Assembly: GCF_003999875.1 (NCBI RefSeq)
Contig: NZ_RQVJ01000001.1
Coordinates: forward strand, 372,001 to 436,000
Reading direction: 5' to 3'
From: Veillonella sp. 3310
GTDB taxonomy: Bacteria > Bacillota > Negativicutes > Veillonellales > Veillonellaceae
DNA: 64,000 bases
Notes under the pieces: generated by a model
What the model was told of the DNA's origin: nothing
The model's database searches: none
Seen by the model: the letters and a program-made list of their open reading frames with translations, nothing else
Shown here: piece after piece, positions 43,727 to 52,599 of the stretch
Layout of the letters: the number at the start of each line of letters is the position of its first letter
How positions within the stretch are numbered: the first letter of the stretch is position 1
Position numbers and translations under genes: made by a program

Positions 43727-43763
43727 AATTAGGCACTCTATCGAATTATCATTTTCTGGATAT

Positions 43764-44759
43764 CTATCTTATCTCTAGTGGTGTATATCGCTCAAGATCT
43801 ATATTCATAATTGTTGATGCATAGGCTTTACATTGACTAAAAATAGATTCTCTAAATGTTTGTCCTCTATCCATATATTGATTCATGCTTTTTATCTTTT
43901 TATTATAGGCACTCAAAAATAGTTTTCTTCCTTCTCCATTTAAATAGCACCCTTCACCAGAATATTGAAAGTCTTCATCTACATCTATCATATTTCGTTT
44001 AACTAAATTAAGTACTAATGAATCAATTACGGGGGCTCTCCATTCTTCAATTAAATCAGATACTAAGGCTGGATGCCCACCCTTAATAGAATGCATGCAC
44101 CCTACAAAAGGATGTAATCCAGCATTAATAACTCCTGCCATAATTTCATTAAAGAGCATACTATACCCTAATCCTAACATAGCATTAAATGGATCTAATG
44201 GAGGCTGTTTGCTTCGTTTTGTAAAAGCAAATTCTGAAGGGACAATCTTGCCTAGCCCTTCAAAATATAAACGGCTAATAATTCCCTCATATCCCATCAA
44301 TTCTTCAATACTTACGGCTTTATGTATATTCTTACGGATATGACAAATGTTATTAATGGACATCATAACACTATCATCAACAAGATTCCTTTCATAGCGT
44401 CTCAATATAGTTAGCTGATTATTTATTTTAGCATTGATTAGCTTTTTGCTAAGTGTTAAACAGAACTCTTTATCTCCCCTTATAGTAAATTGTCTCTGAT
44501 GCTTATGAATATCTACAGTATTTGTATTAATCAAAGTACCGAAATATTTCCCATATCCTGATAGCCAGGTCACTGGAATACCATTAGATATAAAATCAGT
44601 CAATAATGATGATGAAATATGAACCGAGTCAAACACTGTTACATCATCAATAGACTCAAATGGTACTTCAAATAATACTTCATGATTCCTACCAACAATA
44701 ACATGCCCACCTTTTCGTTTAATAAACGAGCCTGATTCTGTCACATATAAAGTCGTCAT
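43764..44759 (-). CDS. cas1: CRISPR integrase Cas1
   Basis: 331 residues from ATG 44759, which has GGGAGG eight bases upstream; the longer frame to 44897 would start inside a CRISPR repeat. Motifs: TTLYVTESGSFIKRKGGHVIV, YEGIISRLYFEG with the metal-binding glutamate, GLHPFVGCMH with the histidine, and SDLIEEWRAPVID with the acidic pair. It inserts new spacers with Cas2. The upstream region (44760-44884) has two TATAAT hexamers (44791-44796 and 44811-44816 on the minus strand) without good -35 partners. Confidence 0.95.
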   Translation of the reverse strand: MTTLYVTESGSFIKRKGGHVIVGRNHEVLFEVPFESIDDVTVFDSVHISSSLLTDFISNGIPVTWLSGYGKYFGTLINTNTVDIHKHQRQFTIRGDKEFCLTLSKKLINAKINNQLTILRRYERNLVDDSVMMSINNICHIRKNIHKAVSIEELMGYEGIISRLYFEGLGKIVPSEFAFTKRSKQPPLDPFNAMLGLGYSMLFNEIMAGVINAGLHPFVGCMHSIKGGHPALVSDLIEEWRAPVIDSLVLNLVKRNMIDVDEDFQYSGEGCYLNGEGRKLFLSAYNKKIKSMNQYMDRGQTFRESIFSQCKAYASTIMNIDLERYTPLEIR

Positions 44760-44884
44760 ACAAATGCCTCCCTTATCATACATAACTATTATTATACTCT
44801 CCGATCCCATATTATAGGACGTAAAGAACGCGGTGCATTGTTTACGCGTAGGATTAGGTACTACAATCTTAAGTTTTTTACCGA

Positions 44885-45760
44885 GTTCCGCCCCCATACT
44901 GGAGATTATGTTTTTATCGCGTGAATGACTTCAACGATGATTTAGGTAACGACTTAGACGACGAGTTTCCGTCCCCCATATTGGGGATTATTTTTTATCA
45001 TGTTGATTTATTAGTACTCGATGATTTGGGTTTGGAATATGAGTTTCCGTCCCCGTACTGGGGATTATTTTTTTATCACAATGCGAAATGACATACTGCA
45101 AGAGCATACCAGCGTTTCCGTCCCCGTATTGGGGATTATTTTTTTATCTGGACAAACAAATCGCTGAAATGTCTAATGAGAGTTTCGTGTTTCCGTCCCC
45201 GTACTGGGGATTATTTTTTTATCGGACTTTGGAAAACAATACATTAATAGTTTCCGTTTTGAAACGTTTCCGTCCCCGTACTGGGGATTATTTTTTTATC
45301 AATAGGAGAGGATTAATGAAAGAACAAACGCATGATGCAGGTTTCCGTCCCCGTACTGGGGATTATTTTTTTATCCTTTACTTATAAGTTAAGAAAGGAG
45401 TAATTTATGGACGAAGTCGTTTCCGTCCCCGTACTGGGGATTATTTTTTTATCTTGAAGAAACGATTAAAAGTATGCTTGACATGTTATAAGTTAGTTTC
45501 CGTCCCCGTACTGGGGATTATTTTTTTATCAAACAAGACATTCAAGAAGGTTTAGCAGAAGATTATTTTGTGGTTTCCGTCCCCGTACTGGGGATTATTT
45601 TTTTATCTATCATGTGTGTTATTGCAGTTTATAAAAAAGGTTTTGAATTGTTTCCGTCCCCGTACTGGGGATTATTTTTTTATCATTTTAACCATGGCAA
45701 AAGTATCAACAGGTGTAGTTAGATTGTTTCCGTCCCCGTACTGGGGATTATTTTTTTATC
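44885..45760 (-). CRISPR. Type III-A CRISPR array, 12 repeats and 11 spacers
   Basis: Repeats of 35 bp start at 44965, 45043, 45114, 45189, 45266, 45341, 45419, 45496, 45573, 45650 and 45726; a degenerate 34-bp one is at 44885-44918. On the plus strand each starts GTTTCCGTCCCC and ends in a T-run plus ATC, with a CCCC-GTACT-GGGG hairpin. Read on the minus strand it starts GATA and ends GGGGACGGAAAC, the type III-A form, so the crRNA tag is ACGGAAAC. Spacers are 36-46 bp. Repeats at 44885 and 44965 (and slightly 45114) are mutated, marking the leader-distal, cas1-proximal end. Transcription is leftward, like the cas genes. Confidence 0.97.
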
Positions 45761-45951
45761 CCTACCCTCTATAGTTATGATAACTAGTGCGTTTAAACTA
45801 TGGTTATCGGCGGAGTCTTTATAAAGATACTTTTAACTTCAAGAAGACTCTCAAAAACTGTCATTCAAGCCTATTCTTATCACATCGGTGGAGATTTGTA
45901 TCTAACACAAGAATACCATATATATAGAATAAATTGCAAATTTCAAGCAAT
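45761..45951 (-). promoter_or_regulatory. CRISPR leader with palindromes
   Basis: AT-rich DNA on the conserved-repeat side of the array, in the right place for the leader. It contains TAGTTAT-G-ATAACTA (45772-45786), 11 bp from the first repeat, and the 12-bp perfect palindrome TCTTTATAAAGA (45816-45827). A minus-strand promoter candidate is TTGAAA, 17 bp, ATATAT in 45915-45945. These may be binding sites for adaptation factors or transcription regulators; inferred. Confidence 0.6.
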
Positions 45952-45999
45952 AAAAAAGCCTCACGTCAGATTAGCATATCTGTCCTTGCGGATGTGAGG
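45952..45999 (-). terminator. Terminator of the secreted orphan gene
   Basis: CCTCAC (45959-45964) and GTGAGG (45994-45999) enclose a smaller CAGAT...ATCTG stem; on the minus strand six T follow. It lies 80 bases after the stop at 46081 and insulates the CRISPR leader. Confidence 0.7.
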
Positions 46000-46080
46000 A
46001 GTTTGACTCGTCTACAGAATAATCTTATCCAAACAAATTGTCAAGAATTTCTCTTTATAAGCCCTTTTCTTTTTTATAAA

Positions 46081-46686
46081 TCAATTCGTATCTATCATAA
46101 TATGATATGGTTCACCATATTCCATATTTTGTGTATTATCATTCCAAACTAGTGGATATCCATATCCTTCTCTATGATCATCCCAATTACGAAATTCTAA
46201 CGCAAAATCTGCTTGATATATGCTTAAGTCTTGAGAAGACTGAATTGAAGAATCTTGCTTTTTATATGGAGAATAATAATTAGCAGAATCTACCAGTTTT
46301 TCCCACATTTTTGTTTGTCGATTATATCGATAAATAAAGGTACGACTTTTGGTATCATATTTATAGTCAAATCGGCTTGCTGTAATCACATATAAAGTAA
46401 TATCACGATTAACATCATAATAGGATCTAATCCGAAAAGTATCTTCTCCTAAAGTAGTCGGCACCTGTGTTTTCTTTCCTTTGGCTCTCAATTCAAGCTT
46501 GCCATCATTTGGGTACATATACACTTCATCTGCATCGTTATTAAACCATATCTTATAATCTTTATCATAGTTTTTAAAATCAATTGTTGCTGAATCCACA
46601 TTATTAAACTTGGCTTCAGAGGAAACTCCCCCTAGAAAAGCTACGCCTAAGCCTACGCATATTGTCGCTTTTATTAATTTATTCAT
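46081..46686 (-). CDS. Secreted protein of unknown function
   Basis: 201 residues. A signal peptide (about 1-25, MNKLIKATICVGLGVAFLGG) is followed by a beta-rich, tyrosine-rich domain (YDKDYKIWFNNDADEVYMYP, YRYNRQTKMWEKLV) with D/N-rich turns. No family recognised; the pattern is that of a small periplasmic or surface protein. GAGAGGACG stands ahead of the ATG. It stands alone between the CRISPR leader and nadE, diverging from nadE. Confidence 0.65.
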   Translation of the reverse strand: MNKLIKATICVGLGVAFLGGVSSEAKFNNVDSATIDFKNYDKDYKIWFNNDADEVYMYPNDGKLELRAKGKKTQVPTTLGEDTFRIRSYYDVNRDITLYVITASRFDYKYDTKSRTFIYRYNRQTKMWEKLVDSANYYSPYKKQDSSIQSSQDLSIYQADFALEFRNWDDHREGYGYPLVWNDNTQNMEYGEPYHIMIDTN

Positions 46687-46901
46687 ATATATACGTCCTC
46701 TCTCAAACCAAAACTATATGAGTTCATTATACTTAATCTTTCAATTAAAAACTAGTATACATCCCATAATTTCACGTCATGCCAATCTACAATTTTTCAT
46801 TCAAATACACCTTATATACTCTTTCTCCTCAATAATAACGCCTCACACATGAGATCCCTCAATTTTTCTTTATTTCCGCTTCCCACTACAAATCCCCCAT
46901 A

Positions 46902-46913
46902 AAATGCTATAAT
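46902..46913 (+). promoter_or_regulatory. nadE promoter, extended -10
   Basis: TGCTATAAT (TATAAT 46908-46913) with a TG at the extended position and a weak -35, 50 bases before the nadE ATG. The surrounding intergenic region 46687-46962 shows no gene. Confidence 0.6.
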
Positions 46914-46962
46914 ATACTCAACAATTATCAACACGTTAATCTATACAACAAAGGAGTTTCCC

Positions 46963-49134
46963 ATGATTCGTATTGCTTTTGGTCAAATTCAGGTGCACCC
47001 TGGTGATCCTGCTACAAACTTTCAATCTATGATGCATGCCATCGACTATGCCAAGGCGGTAAGCACGGATATCCTTATCTTTCCAGAATTGTGCCTCAGC
47101 GGTTACATGGTTGGCGACTTGTGGGACCAAGTGCCCTTTGTGAAGGATTGTCTCTATTACGGTGAGGAACTGGTGAAAGCCACAGCAAACACCAACCTTA
47201 CGATTATCTTTGGCAATATAGGCATTGATGAAAGTCTCCGCAATCTAGACGGCAGTCTTCGCAAGTATAATGCTCTTTATGTAGCATCCAAAGGTAAATT
47301 AGTATCTAATCCGTCACAACCGTATCCGTTTACCATAAAAACATTATTGCCATGTTATCGATACTTTAACGAGCCACGGTATTTTACTAGCGCCAATGTA
47401 GTGGCGAAAGAGCGCAATCTATCGTTATCTGATATTAATCAGCCACTCACCCTTTCCACTCGTCAAGGTTCTTTCACTATTGCTCCTGTTATCTGTGAAG
47501 ATAGCTGGCATACGCACTACCCACATTGTCCCACAAGTCTTATGTTGGAATCTGCTAAAATGAAAGGTCTGCATATTGACCTAGTTGTCAATTGTTCTTC
47601 ATCTCCTTACACCATACACAAACAAGAACAACGTCGTGCCTTATTTAGGAGCCAATCGAAACGATACTCTACACCGATTGCCTATGCAAATCATGTAGGC
47701 ATTCAAAACAATGGCAAAAACATCTGCATTTATGATGGATGTTCTACTTTGTATGATGTGAACGGTTCTGTTGTGGAAGAAGTACCAGCTTTTGAAAATA
47801 CAGTACGCCCTACATTATTAAAAGATACCTTGTGGCAACCACTTTCAAATGCTAACTCTGAACAACGGGATACTTCTGAAGATAGTACAGCACTTCAACT
47901 GTCCCTAGAACATAATAGATGTGATAAAAATGATACATATCATATACAGGATGCAACTCCTACCTACATCCCTACTCTGTTCAAAGCCCTTCAATACGGT
48001 ATTCGTCAATTTTTAGCACAAACTGGGATTAAAAAGATTGTCATTGGTGCGTCTGGTGGTATCGACTCTGCCCTTAATGCTGCTTTGTACAGCACGGTAT
48101 TACCGCCAGAGAATTTATACTTAGTCAATATGCCAAGCCGTTATAACTCAGATATGACGAAAGATTTGGCCTACCAATTAGCACAGAACATCGGTTGCCA
48201 TTATGGTGTATTCCCTATTGAGGAAGGTGTGAATACCACGGTTGTACAGCTAGAAAGTCAACCTTTCACAAAATTTCCTATAAAGACCTCTGGTCATATA
48301 CATAAGCATACACCAGTAGATGATTCTACTATCTCCAATTCTACTACAGATACTATATATGAATCACAGCAAACTACTACATACTGTACCGAGCAGACTC
48401 ATGTAGATACCAACTTAGAAACTACCACACTCTTACAGCTATCCACTCTCGCCAAGGAAAACATCCAAGCCCGTGATCGTTCGTCTCGCATCTTAGCCGG
48501 TATAGCATCCGCTGTGAATGGGGCTTTCACCTGCAATGGCAATAAAACAGAGTTCACTGTTGGCTATGCTACGATGTATGGTGATTTAGCTGGTTTTCTC
48601 GCTGTGACGGGAGATGTGTGGAAAACGGACGTCTATGCTCTGGCTCGTTACATGAATGAAACAATCTTTCAACGTGAGGTCATTCCACAAGGTTCTATCG
48701 ATGTGGTGCCGAGCGCCGAGTTATCTGACGCACAGGATGTAACCCAAGGCCTAGGCGACCCATTACAGTACGAATATCATGACCTTTTATTCCGTGCCTT
48801 TGTAGAGGGTACACCACATACACTGCCTCATCAGCGTTTGACTCCTGAGGATATCTTGCGGGCCTACGAGAACGATACTTTGGAGTCACTCTTAGGATTG
48901 CCAAACCCTGTTTCTCACTATTTCACGTCAACAGAACAGTTTATCAATGACCTTGAACGGTGGTGGAAATCGTTCAATGGATTAGCCGTGGCAAAACGCA
49001 TCCAGTCTCCACCGCTGCTTCTCATCAGCGAACGTGCCTTTGGCAGTGACCTAAGTGAAAGTCAATTAAAACCATATTTCTCACGTACTTACTATGTCAT
49101 GAAAGATAGAATTCTACATCACCTATCTAAATAG
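46963..49134 (+). CDS. nadE: Glutamine-dependent NAD+ synthetase with two insertions
   Basis: 723 residues. An N-terminal nitrilase-type glutaminase has the triad E42 (FPELCLSGY), K126 and C178 (VICEDSWH). The synthetase domain has the P-loop SGGIDS at 364-369, ARDRSSRILAGIAS and TEFTVGYATMYGDLAG. It converts nicotinate adenine dinucleotide to NAD. Usual length is near 630-650. The surplus lies in two low-complexity stretches rich in Thr, Ser, Asn and His: about 292-335 (linker) and 428-492 (inside the synthetase domain). AAAGGAG precedes the ATG. It is monocistronic. Confidence 0.93.
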   Translation: MIRIAFGQIQVHPGDPATNFQSMMHAIDYAKAVSTDILIFPELCLSGYMVGDLWDQVPFVKDCLYYGEELVKATANTNLTIIFGNIGIDESLRNLDGSLRKYNALYVASKGKLVSNPSQPYPFTIKTLLPCYRYFNEPRYFTSANVVAKERNLSLSDINQPLTLSTRQGSFTIAPVICEDSWHTHYPHCPTSLMLESAKMKGLHIDLVVNCSSSPYTIHKQEQRRALFRSQSKRYSTPIAYANHVGIQNNGKNICIYDGCSTLYDVNGSVVEEVPAFENTVRPTLLKDTLWQPLSNANSEQRDTSEDSTALQLSLEHNRCDKNDTYHIQDATPTYIPTLFKALQYGIRQFLAQTGIKKIVIGASGGIDSALNAALYSTVLPPENLYLVNMPSRYNSDMTKDLAYQLAQNIGCHYGVFPIEEGVNTTVVQLESQPFTKFPIKTSGHIHKHTPVDDSTISNSTTDTIYESQQTTTYCTEQTHVDTNLETTTLLQLSTLAKENIQARDRSSRILAGIASAVNGAFTCNGNKTEFTVGYATMYGDLAGFLAVTGDVWKTDVYALARYMNETIFQREVIPQGSIDVVPSAELSDAQDVTQGLGDPLQYEYHDLLFRAFVEGTPHTLPHQRLTPEDILRAYENDTLESLLGLPNPVSHYFTSTEQFINDLERWWKSFNGLAVAKRIQSPPLLLISERAFGSDLSESQLKPYFSRTYYVMKDRILHHLSK

Positions 49135-49176
49135 TGAGTATATTTCTTAGTTAAATAATATAACCCTATACTATAG

Positions 49177-49239
49177 TAACGCTATATACAACGTTGTAAT
49201 ATACCTTATTAGATATCTTACATCCTGTATATAGCGTTA
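49177..49239 (+). terminator. Large inverted repeat after nadE
   Basis: Perfect 14-bp arms TAACGCTATATACA (49177-49190) and TGTATATAGCGTTA (49226-49239) enclose 35 bases, including an overlapping ACAACGTTGT palindrome (49188-49197). TTTAATG follows. It is probably the nadE terminator, although the loop is long and the T-run short, so it could be a regulatory element of the next gene. Confidence 0.5.
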
Positions 49240-49304
49240 TTTAATGTTTGACCATTTACTCATACACTACTTTCAAAAATAATATAACCACCAATAAAAA
49301 GTAT

Positions 49305-49354
49305 ATTGTAATGATAATCGTTATAGATTACAATAAAGTTAACCCTATGGGTTA
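49305..49354 (+). promoter_or_regulatory. pfl promoter with overlapping palindromes
   Basis: TTGTAA (49306-49311), a 17-bp spacer and TACAAT (49329-49334) form a promoter whose hexamers sit in an inverted repeat ATTGTAAT...ATTACAAT (49305-49312, 49327-49334). The spacer holds ATAATCGTTAT, and TAACCC-TAT-GGGTTA (49340-49354) follows at the start site. This suggests a redox or metal repressor; no FNR or Rex box matches exactly. Confidence 0.55.
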
Positions 49355-49382
49355 CGTTTTAATGTGTATTTGGAGGTATATT

Positions 49383-51506
49383 ATGCAACAAGCATGGAAA
49401 GACTTCAATACAGGTGTATGGGATAAATCCGTGGACGTACGCGATTTTATCCAACGAAACTATGTGCCTTATGTAGGCGATGATTCTTTTCTAGTAGGTC
49501 CAACAGAACGAACTACTAGACTTTGGCAACGGGTATTAGATTTATATGAGGAAGAACGACAAAAAGGTTCTGTCATCGATGCAGATACTGATGTAGCAAC
49601 TCATATTACGGCGCATGCCCCTGGATATATTATTAAAGAAGATGAACAAATCGTTGGTCTTCAAACTGATTATCCTTTAAAACGTGCCATGTTCCCTTAT
49701 GGTGGTTTACGAACTGCTAAAAGTGCTATCGAAGAGTATGGTTACAAAATGGATCCAACTCTTGAGGCTTTCTTTAAAACTCATCGTAAGACACACAATG
49801 ACGGTGTATTTGATGTATATACACCTGAGATGAGAGCTGCTCGCTCCGCTCACATTATTACGGGCCTACCTGACGCGTATAGTCGCGGCCGAATTATCGG
49901 TGATTATCGCCGTGTAGCCTTATATGGTATCGATTATTTGATTAAGGACAAAGAAGATCAATTCAACATTACCATGGGCGATATGATGCCAGATGTCATT
50001 CGTGACCGCGAAGAAATTCGAGATCAAATCCGTTCTTTAAAAGAATTAAAAGAAATGGCAGCGTCCTACGGATTTGACATCTCTAAACCTGCTACCGATG
50101 TAAAAGAAGCTATCCAATGGCTATACTTTGGCTATTTAGGTGCTATCAAAGAACAAAACGGGGCAGCTATGTCCATCGGACGTAACTCCACTTTCTTAGA
50201 CATCTATGCAGAACGTGATTTGAAATCTGGTAAATATACAGAAGAACAAATCCAAGAAATGGTGGATCACTTCATTATGAAATTGCGCATGGTACGTTTC
50301 GCACGTATCCATGAATACAACAATTTATTTACTGGTGATCCTGTATGGACAACAGAGTCTATCGGTGGTATGGGCACTGACGGACGTACATTAGTGTCTA
50401 AAACGGCATTCCGTGTCCTACATACATTGCAAAACCTTGGTCCTGCTCCTGAACCAAACTTAACAGTACTTTGGTCTCCTTCTCTTCCTGAAGGTTTCAA
50501 AAAGTTCTGTGCGAAACTCTCTATTGCAACCTCTTCCATTCAATATGAGAACGATGAAATCATGCGCCCTAACTCCGGTGATGATTACGCGATTGCTTGC
50601 TGCGTATCCCCTATGCGTATCGGTAAAGAAATGCAATTCTTTGGCGCTCGCTGTAACTTGGCGAAAGCCTTACTATATGCTATCAATGGTGGCGTAGATG
50701 AAAAGCTGAAAAAACAAGTAGGTCCAAAATTCCGCCCTATTACTTCAGAATACCTTGACTTCGATGAAGTGATGGAACGCTTTGAAGATATGACGGAATG
50801 GTTAGCAGGTGTGTATGTGAATGCCTTAAATATCATTCATTACATGCATGACAAATACGCCTATGAAAAATTAGAAATGGCATTACATGACCGTAAGGTA
50901 ACACGTTGGTTTGCCACAGGTATTGCTGGACTTTCCGTAGTAGCCGATTCTCTATCTGCTATTAAATATGCGAAAGTAAAACCAATTCGTGATGAAAATG
51001 GTATTGCTATTGACTTTGAAATTGAAGGCGAATTCCCTAAATATGGTAATGATGATGATCGTGTAGATGATTTGGCGGCTACGGTAGTATCTGGCTTTAT
51101 GAATAAAATTCGTAAACATCCAACCTATCGTCAATCCGTACCAACTATGTCACTATTAACCATTACATCTAATGTGGTATATGGTAATGCTACTGGTGCT
51201 ACTCCTGACGGACGTAAAGCAGGTATTCCATTTGCTCCAGGTGCAAACCCTATGCATGGTCGTGACGAACACGGTGCTATCTCTTCCCTAGCATCTGTTG
51301 CTAAAATGCCATGGCGTGATTGTTGCGATGGTATTTCTAATACATTCTCTATTATTCCAGATTCTCTAGGTAAATCCGGAGAGTCTATGGTGACACTAGG
51401 CGACTTAGACTTAGACCTAGGCAACATTGAACATGCCTTAGCCGATGGTTGTGAAAATCTAGCTTGCCGTGAGCCAAATGTTACTTTCCCTGAAGAAAAG
51501 GAGTAA
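49383..51506 (+). CDS. pflB: Pyruvate formate-lyase, catalytic part without the glycyl-radical domain
   Basis: 707 residues from ATG 49383 (GGAGG six bases upstream; the longer frame lacks a site). PFL fold with the catalytic cysteines C406-C407 (IACCVSPM), [11 protein letters not shown] and the C-terminal [22 protein letters not shown] (in parts). It converts pyruvate and CoA to acetyl-CoA and formate. The chain stops at ...[13 protein letters not shown] before the radical loop that completes normal PFL (about 750-760 residues). That loop is encoded by the next gene, two bases on. A separate segment [20 protein letters not shown] near the end is additional to Escherichia coli PflB. Confidence 0.9.
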   Translation: MQQAWKDFNTGVWDKSVDVRDFIQRNYVPYVGDDSFLVGPTERTTRLWQRVLDLYEEERQKGSVIDADTDVATHITAHAPGYIIKEDEQIVGLQTDYPLKRAMFPYGGLRTAKSAIEEYGYKMDPTLEAFFKTHRKTHNDGVFDVYTPEMRAARSAHIITGLPDAYSRGRIIGDYRRVALYGIDYLIKDKEDQFNITMGDMMPDVIRDREEIRDQIRSLKELKEMAASYGFDISKPATDVKEAIQWLYFGYLGAIKEQNGAAMSIGRNSTFLDIYAERDLKSGKYTEEQIQEMVDHFIMKLRMVRFARIHEYNNLFTGDPVWTTESIGGMGTDGRTLVSKTAFRVLHTLQNLGPAPEPNLTVLWSPSLPEGFKKFCAKLSIATSSIQYENDEIMRPNSGDDYAIACCVSPMRIGKEMQFFGARCNLAKALLYAINGGVDEKLKKQVGPKFRPITSEYLDFDEVMERFEDMTEWLAGVYVNALNIIHYMHDKYAYEKLEMALHDRKVTRWFATGIAGLSVVADSLSAIKYAKVKPIRDENGIAIDFEIEGEFPKYGNDDDRVDDLAATVVSGFMNKIRKHPTYRQSVPTMSLLTITSNVVYGNATGATPDGRKAGIPFAPGANPMHGRDEHGAISSLASVAKMPWRDCCDGISNTFSIIPDSLGKSGESMVTLGDLDLDLGNIEHALADGCENLACREPNVTFPEEKE

Positions 51507-51508
51507 AT

Positions 51509-51748
51509 ATGACTAACGAACAACAAGTAGATAATTTAGTACAATTGTTAGATGGGTACAGCAAAAAAGGCGGCCACCATTTAAACGTAAACGTATTCAA
51601 TCGTGAAACATTATTAGATGCTCAAAAACATCCTGAATTGTATCCACAATTGACTATCCGTGTTTCTGGTTACGCTGTTCATTTCAACAAGTTGACAAAA
51701 GCTCAACAAGACGAAGTGATCTCCCGTACATTCCATCAATCCATGTAA
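51509..51748 (+). CDS. Glycyl-radical domain of split pyruvate formate-lyase
   Basis: 79 residues carrying the part missing from the upstream gene: [37 protein letters not shown] with the radical glycine G54, and the FHQSM end, which is how PflB ends. The separate ATG has AAAGGAG before it, so it is an independent start, not a frameshift leftover. The GrcA/YfiD protein of E. coli, a spare radical domain, has the same size, but here no intact copy exists upstream. It must pair with the large part and be activated by PflA. Confidence 0.9.
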   Translation: MTNEQQVDNLVQLLDGYSKKGGHHLNVNVFNRETLLDAQKHPELYPQLTIRVSGYAVHFNKLTKAQQDEVISRTFHQSM

Positions 51749-51754
51749 TGCACT

Positions 51755-52525
51755 ATGGTAGGTCGCATTCATTCCATTGAGACCATGGGTACTGTCGATG
51801 GCCCAGGCATGCGATTTGTCTTGTTCCTCCAAGGTTGCCCATTGCGATGTGCCTATTGCCATAATCCAGATACTTGGGATCCCTCTACGTATGCCCAAGA
51901 GATGACTGTGGCAGATGTGTGGACACAATTTGAAAGGAATCGTGACTTTTATATCACTGGTGGCATTACTGTCACTGGTGGCGAAGCATTGTTGCAACTC
52001 CCTTTTATTATCGAACTCTTTACTTTCTTTCATGGAAAGGGAATTCATACTTGTTTAGATACAAGCGGGATTTGCTACACACAAGAACAGGCTAGAGAGT
52101 ACAAACTGCTTCTTGACGTAACGGATTTAGTCATTCTTGATGTGAAAGAGATCGATTCCTCTATACACGAAACACTAACCGGCAAACCTAATGATGCGGT
52201 CCTAGAGTTCGCTAAGTTTATAGACGAGCAAGGTACCGATTTTTGGGTACGCCACGTGGTAGTCCCAACCATCACAGATAATCGCGATCGCTGGTATCGG
52301 CTTGGTTTCTTTCTAGGTGCTTTCAAACATTTGAAAGCCGTAGATTGCTTACCTTACCACGTCATGGGGGTTAATAAATATGAAAGTCTTGGCATTTCCT
52401 ATCGCTTAGATGGAATCCCGCCCCTCTCAAAAGCTGACGCACAGCGTGCACTCCGCGTTGTCCTTTCTGGAATACGCGACTACCGCCGAGGTTTATGGTG
52501 TCCTCTTAAAACACCTGAAAGTTAA
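51755..52525 (+). CDS. pflA: Pyruvate formate-lyase activating enzyme (radical SAM)
   Basis: 256 residues. Radical SAM cluster C-x3-C-x2-C at GCPLRCAYCHNPDTW (cysteines near 29, 33, 36), GGITVTGGEALLQ and the C-terminal PYHVMGVNKYE. It takes a hydrogen from the glycine of the radical domain. The start lacks a clear ribosome site and lies 6 bases after the upstream stop, so coupling is probable. Confidence 0.94.
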   Translation: MVGRIHSIETMGTVDGPGMRFVLFLQGCPLRCAYCHNPDTWDPSTYAQEMTVADVWTQFERNRDFYITGGITVTGGEALLQLPFIIELFTFFHGKGIHTCLDTSGICYTQEQAREYKLLLDVTDLVILDVKEIDSSIHETLTGKPNDAVLEFAKFIDEQGTDFWVRHVVVPTITDNRDRWYRLGFFLGAFKHLKAVDCLPYHVMGVNKYESLGISYRLDGIPPLSKADAQRALRVVLSGIRDYRRGLWCPLKTPES

Positions 52526-52555
52526 ACTCATAACAATACTTTCCTGATCTTTCAT

Positions 52556-52593
52556 GAAAGCGCACTATCCCTCGTGGACGGTGCGCTTTTCTC
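52556..52593 (+). terminator. Terminator of the pfl operon
   Basis: Stem GAAAGCGCAC (52556-52565) with GTGCGCTTTTC (52581-52591) and a T-rich tail, 30 bases after pflA. Confidence 0.8.
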
Positions 52594-52599
52594 TATGCT

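Noticed and set aside
44760-44897. Longer Cas1 start at 44897
   Set aside because: It would begin inside a CRISPR repeat; the ATG at 44759 has a good ribosome site and gives the usual Cas1 N-terminus and length.
45224-45265. GTTTCCGT inside a spacer, equal to the first eight bases of the repeat
   Set aside because: The rest of the repeat is missing and the spacer has normal length, so it is not an extra repeat; chance or an odd protospacer remains possible.
45088-45774. Open frames with a repeating FPSPYWGLFFY or FRPRTGDYFF peptide
   Set aside because: They are translations of the CRISPR repeats and spacers in the plus strand; no ribosome site and no coding logic.
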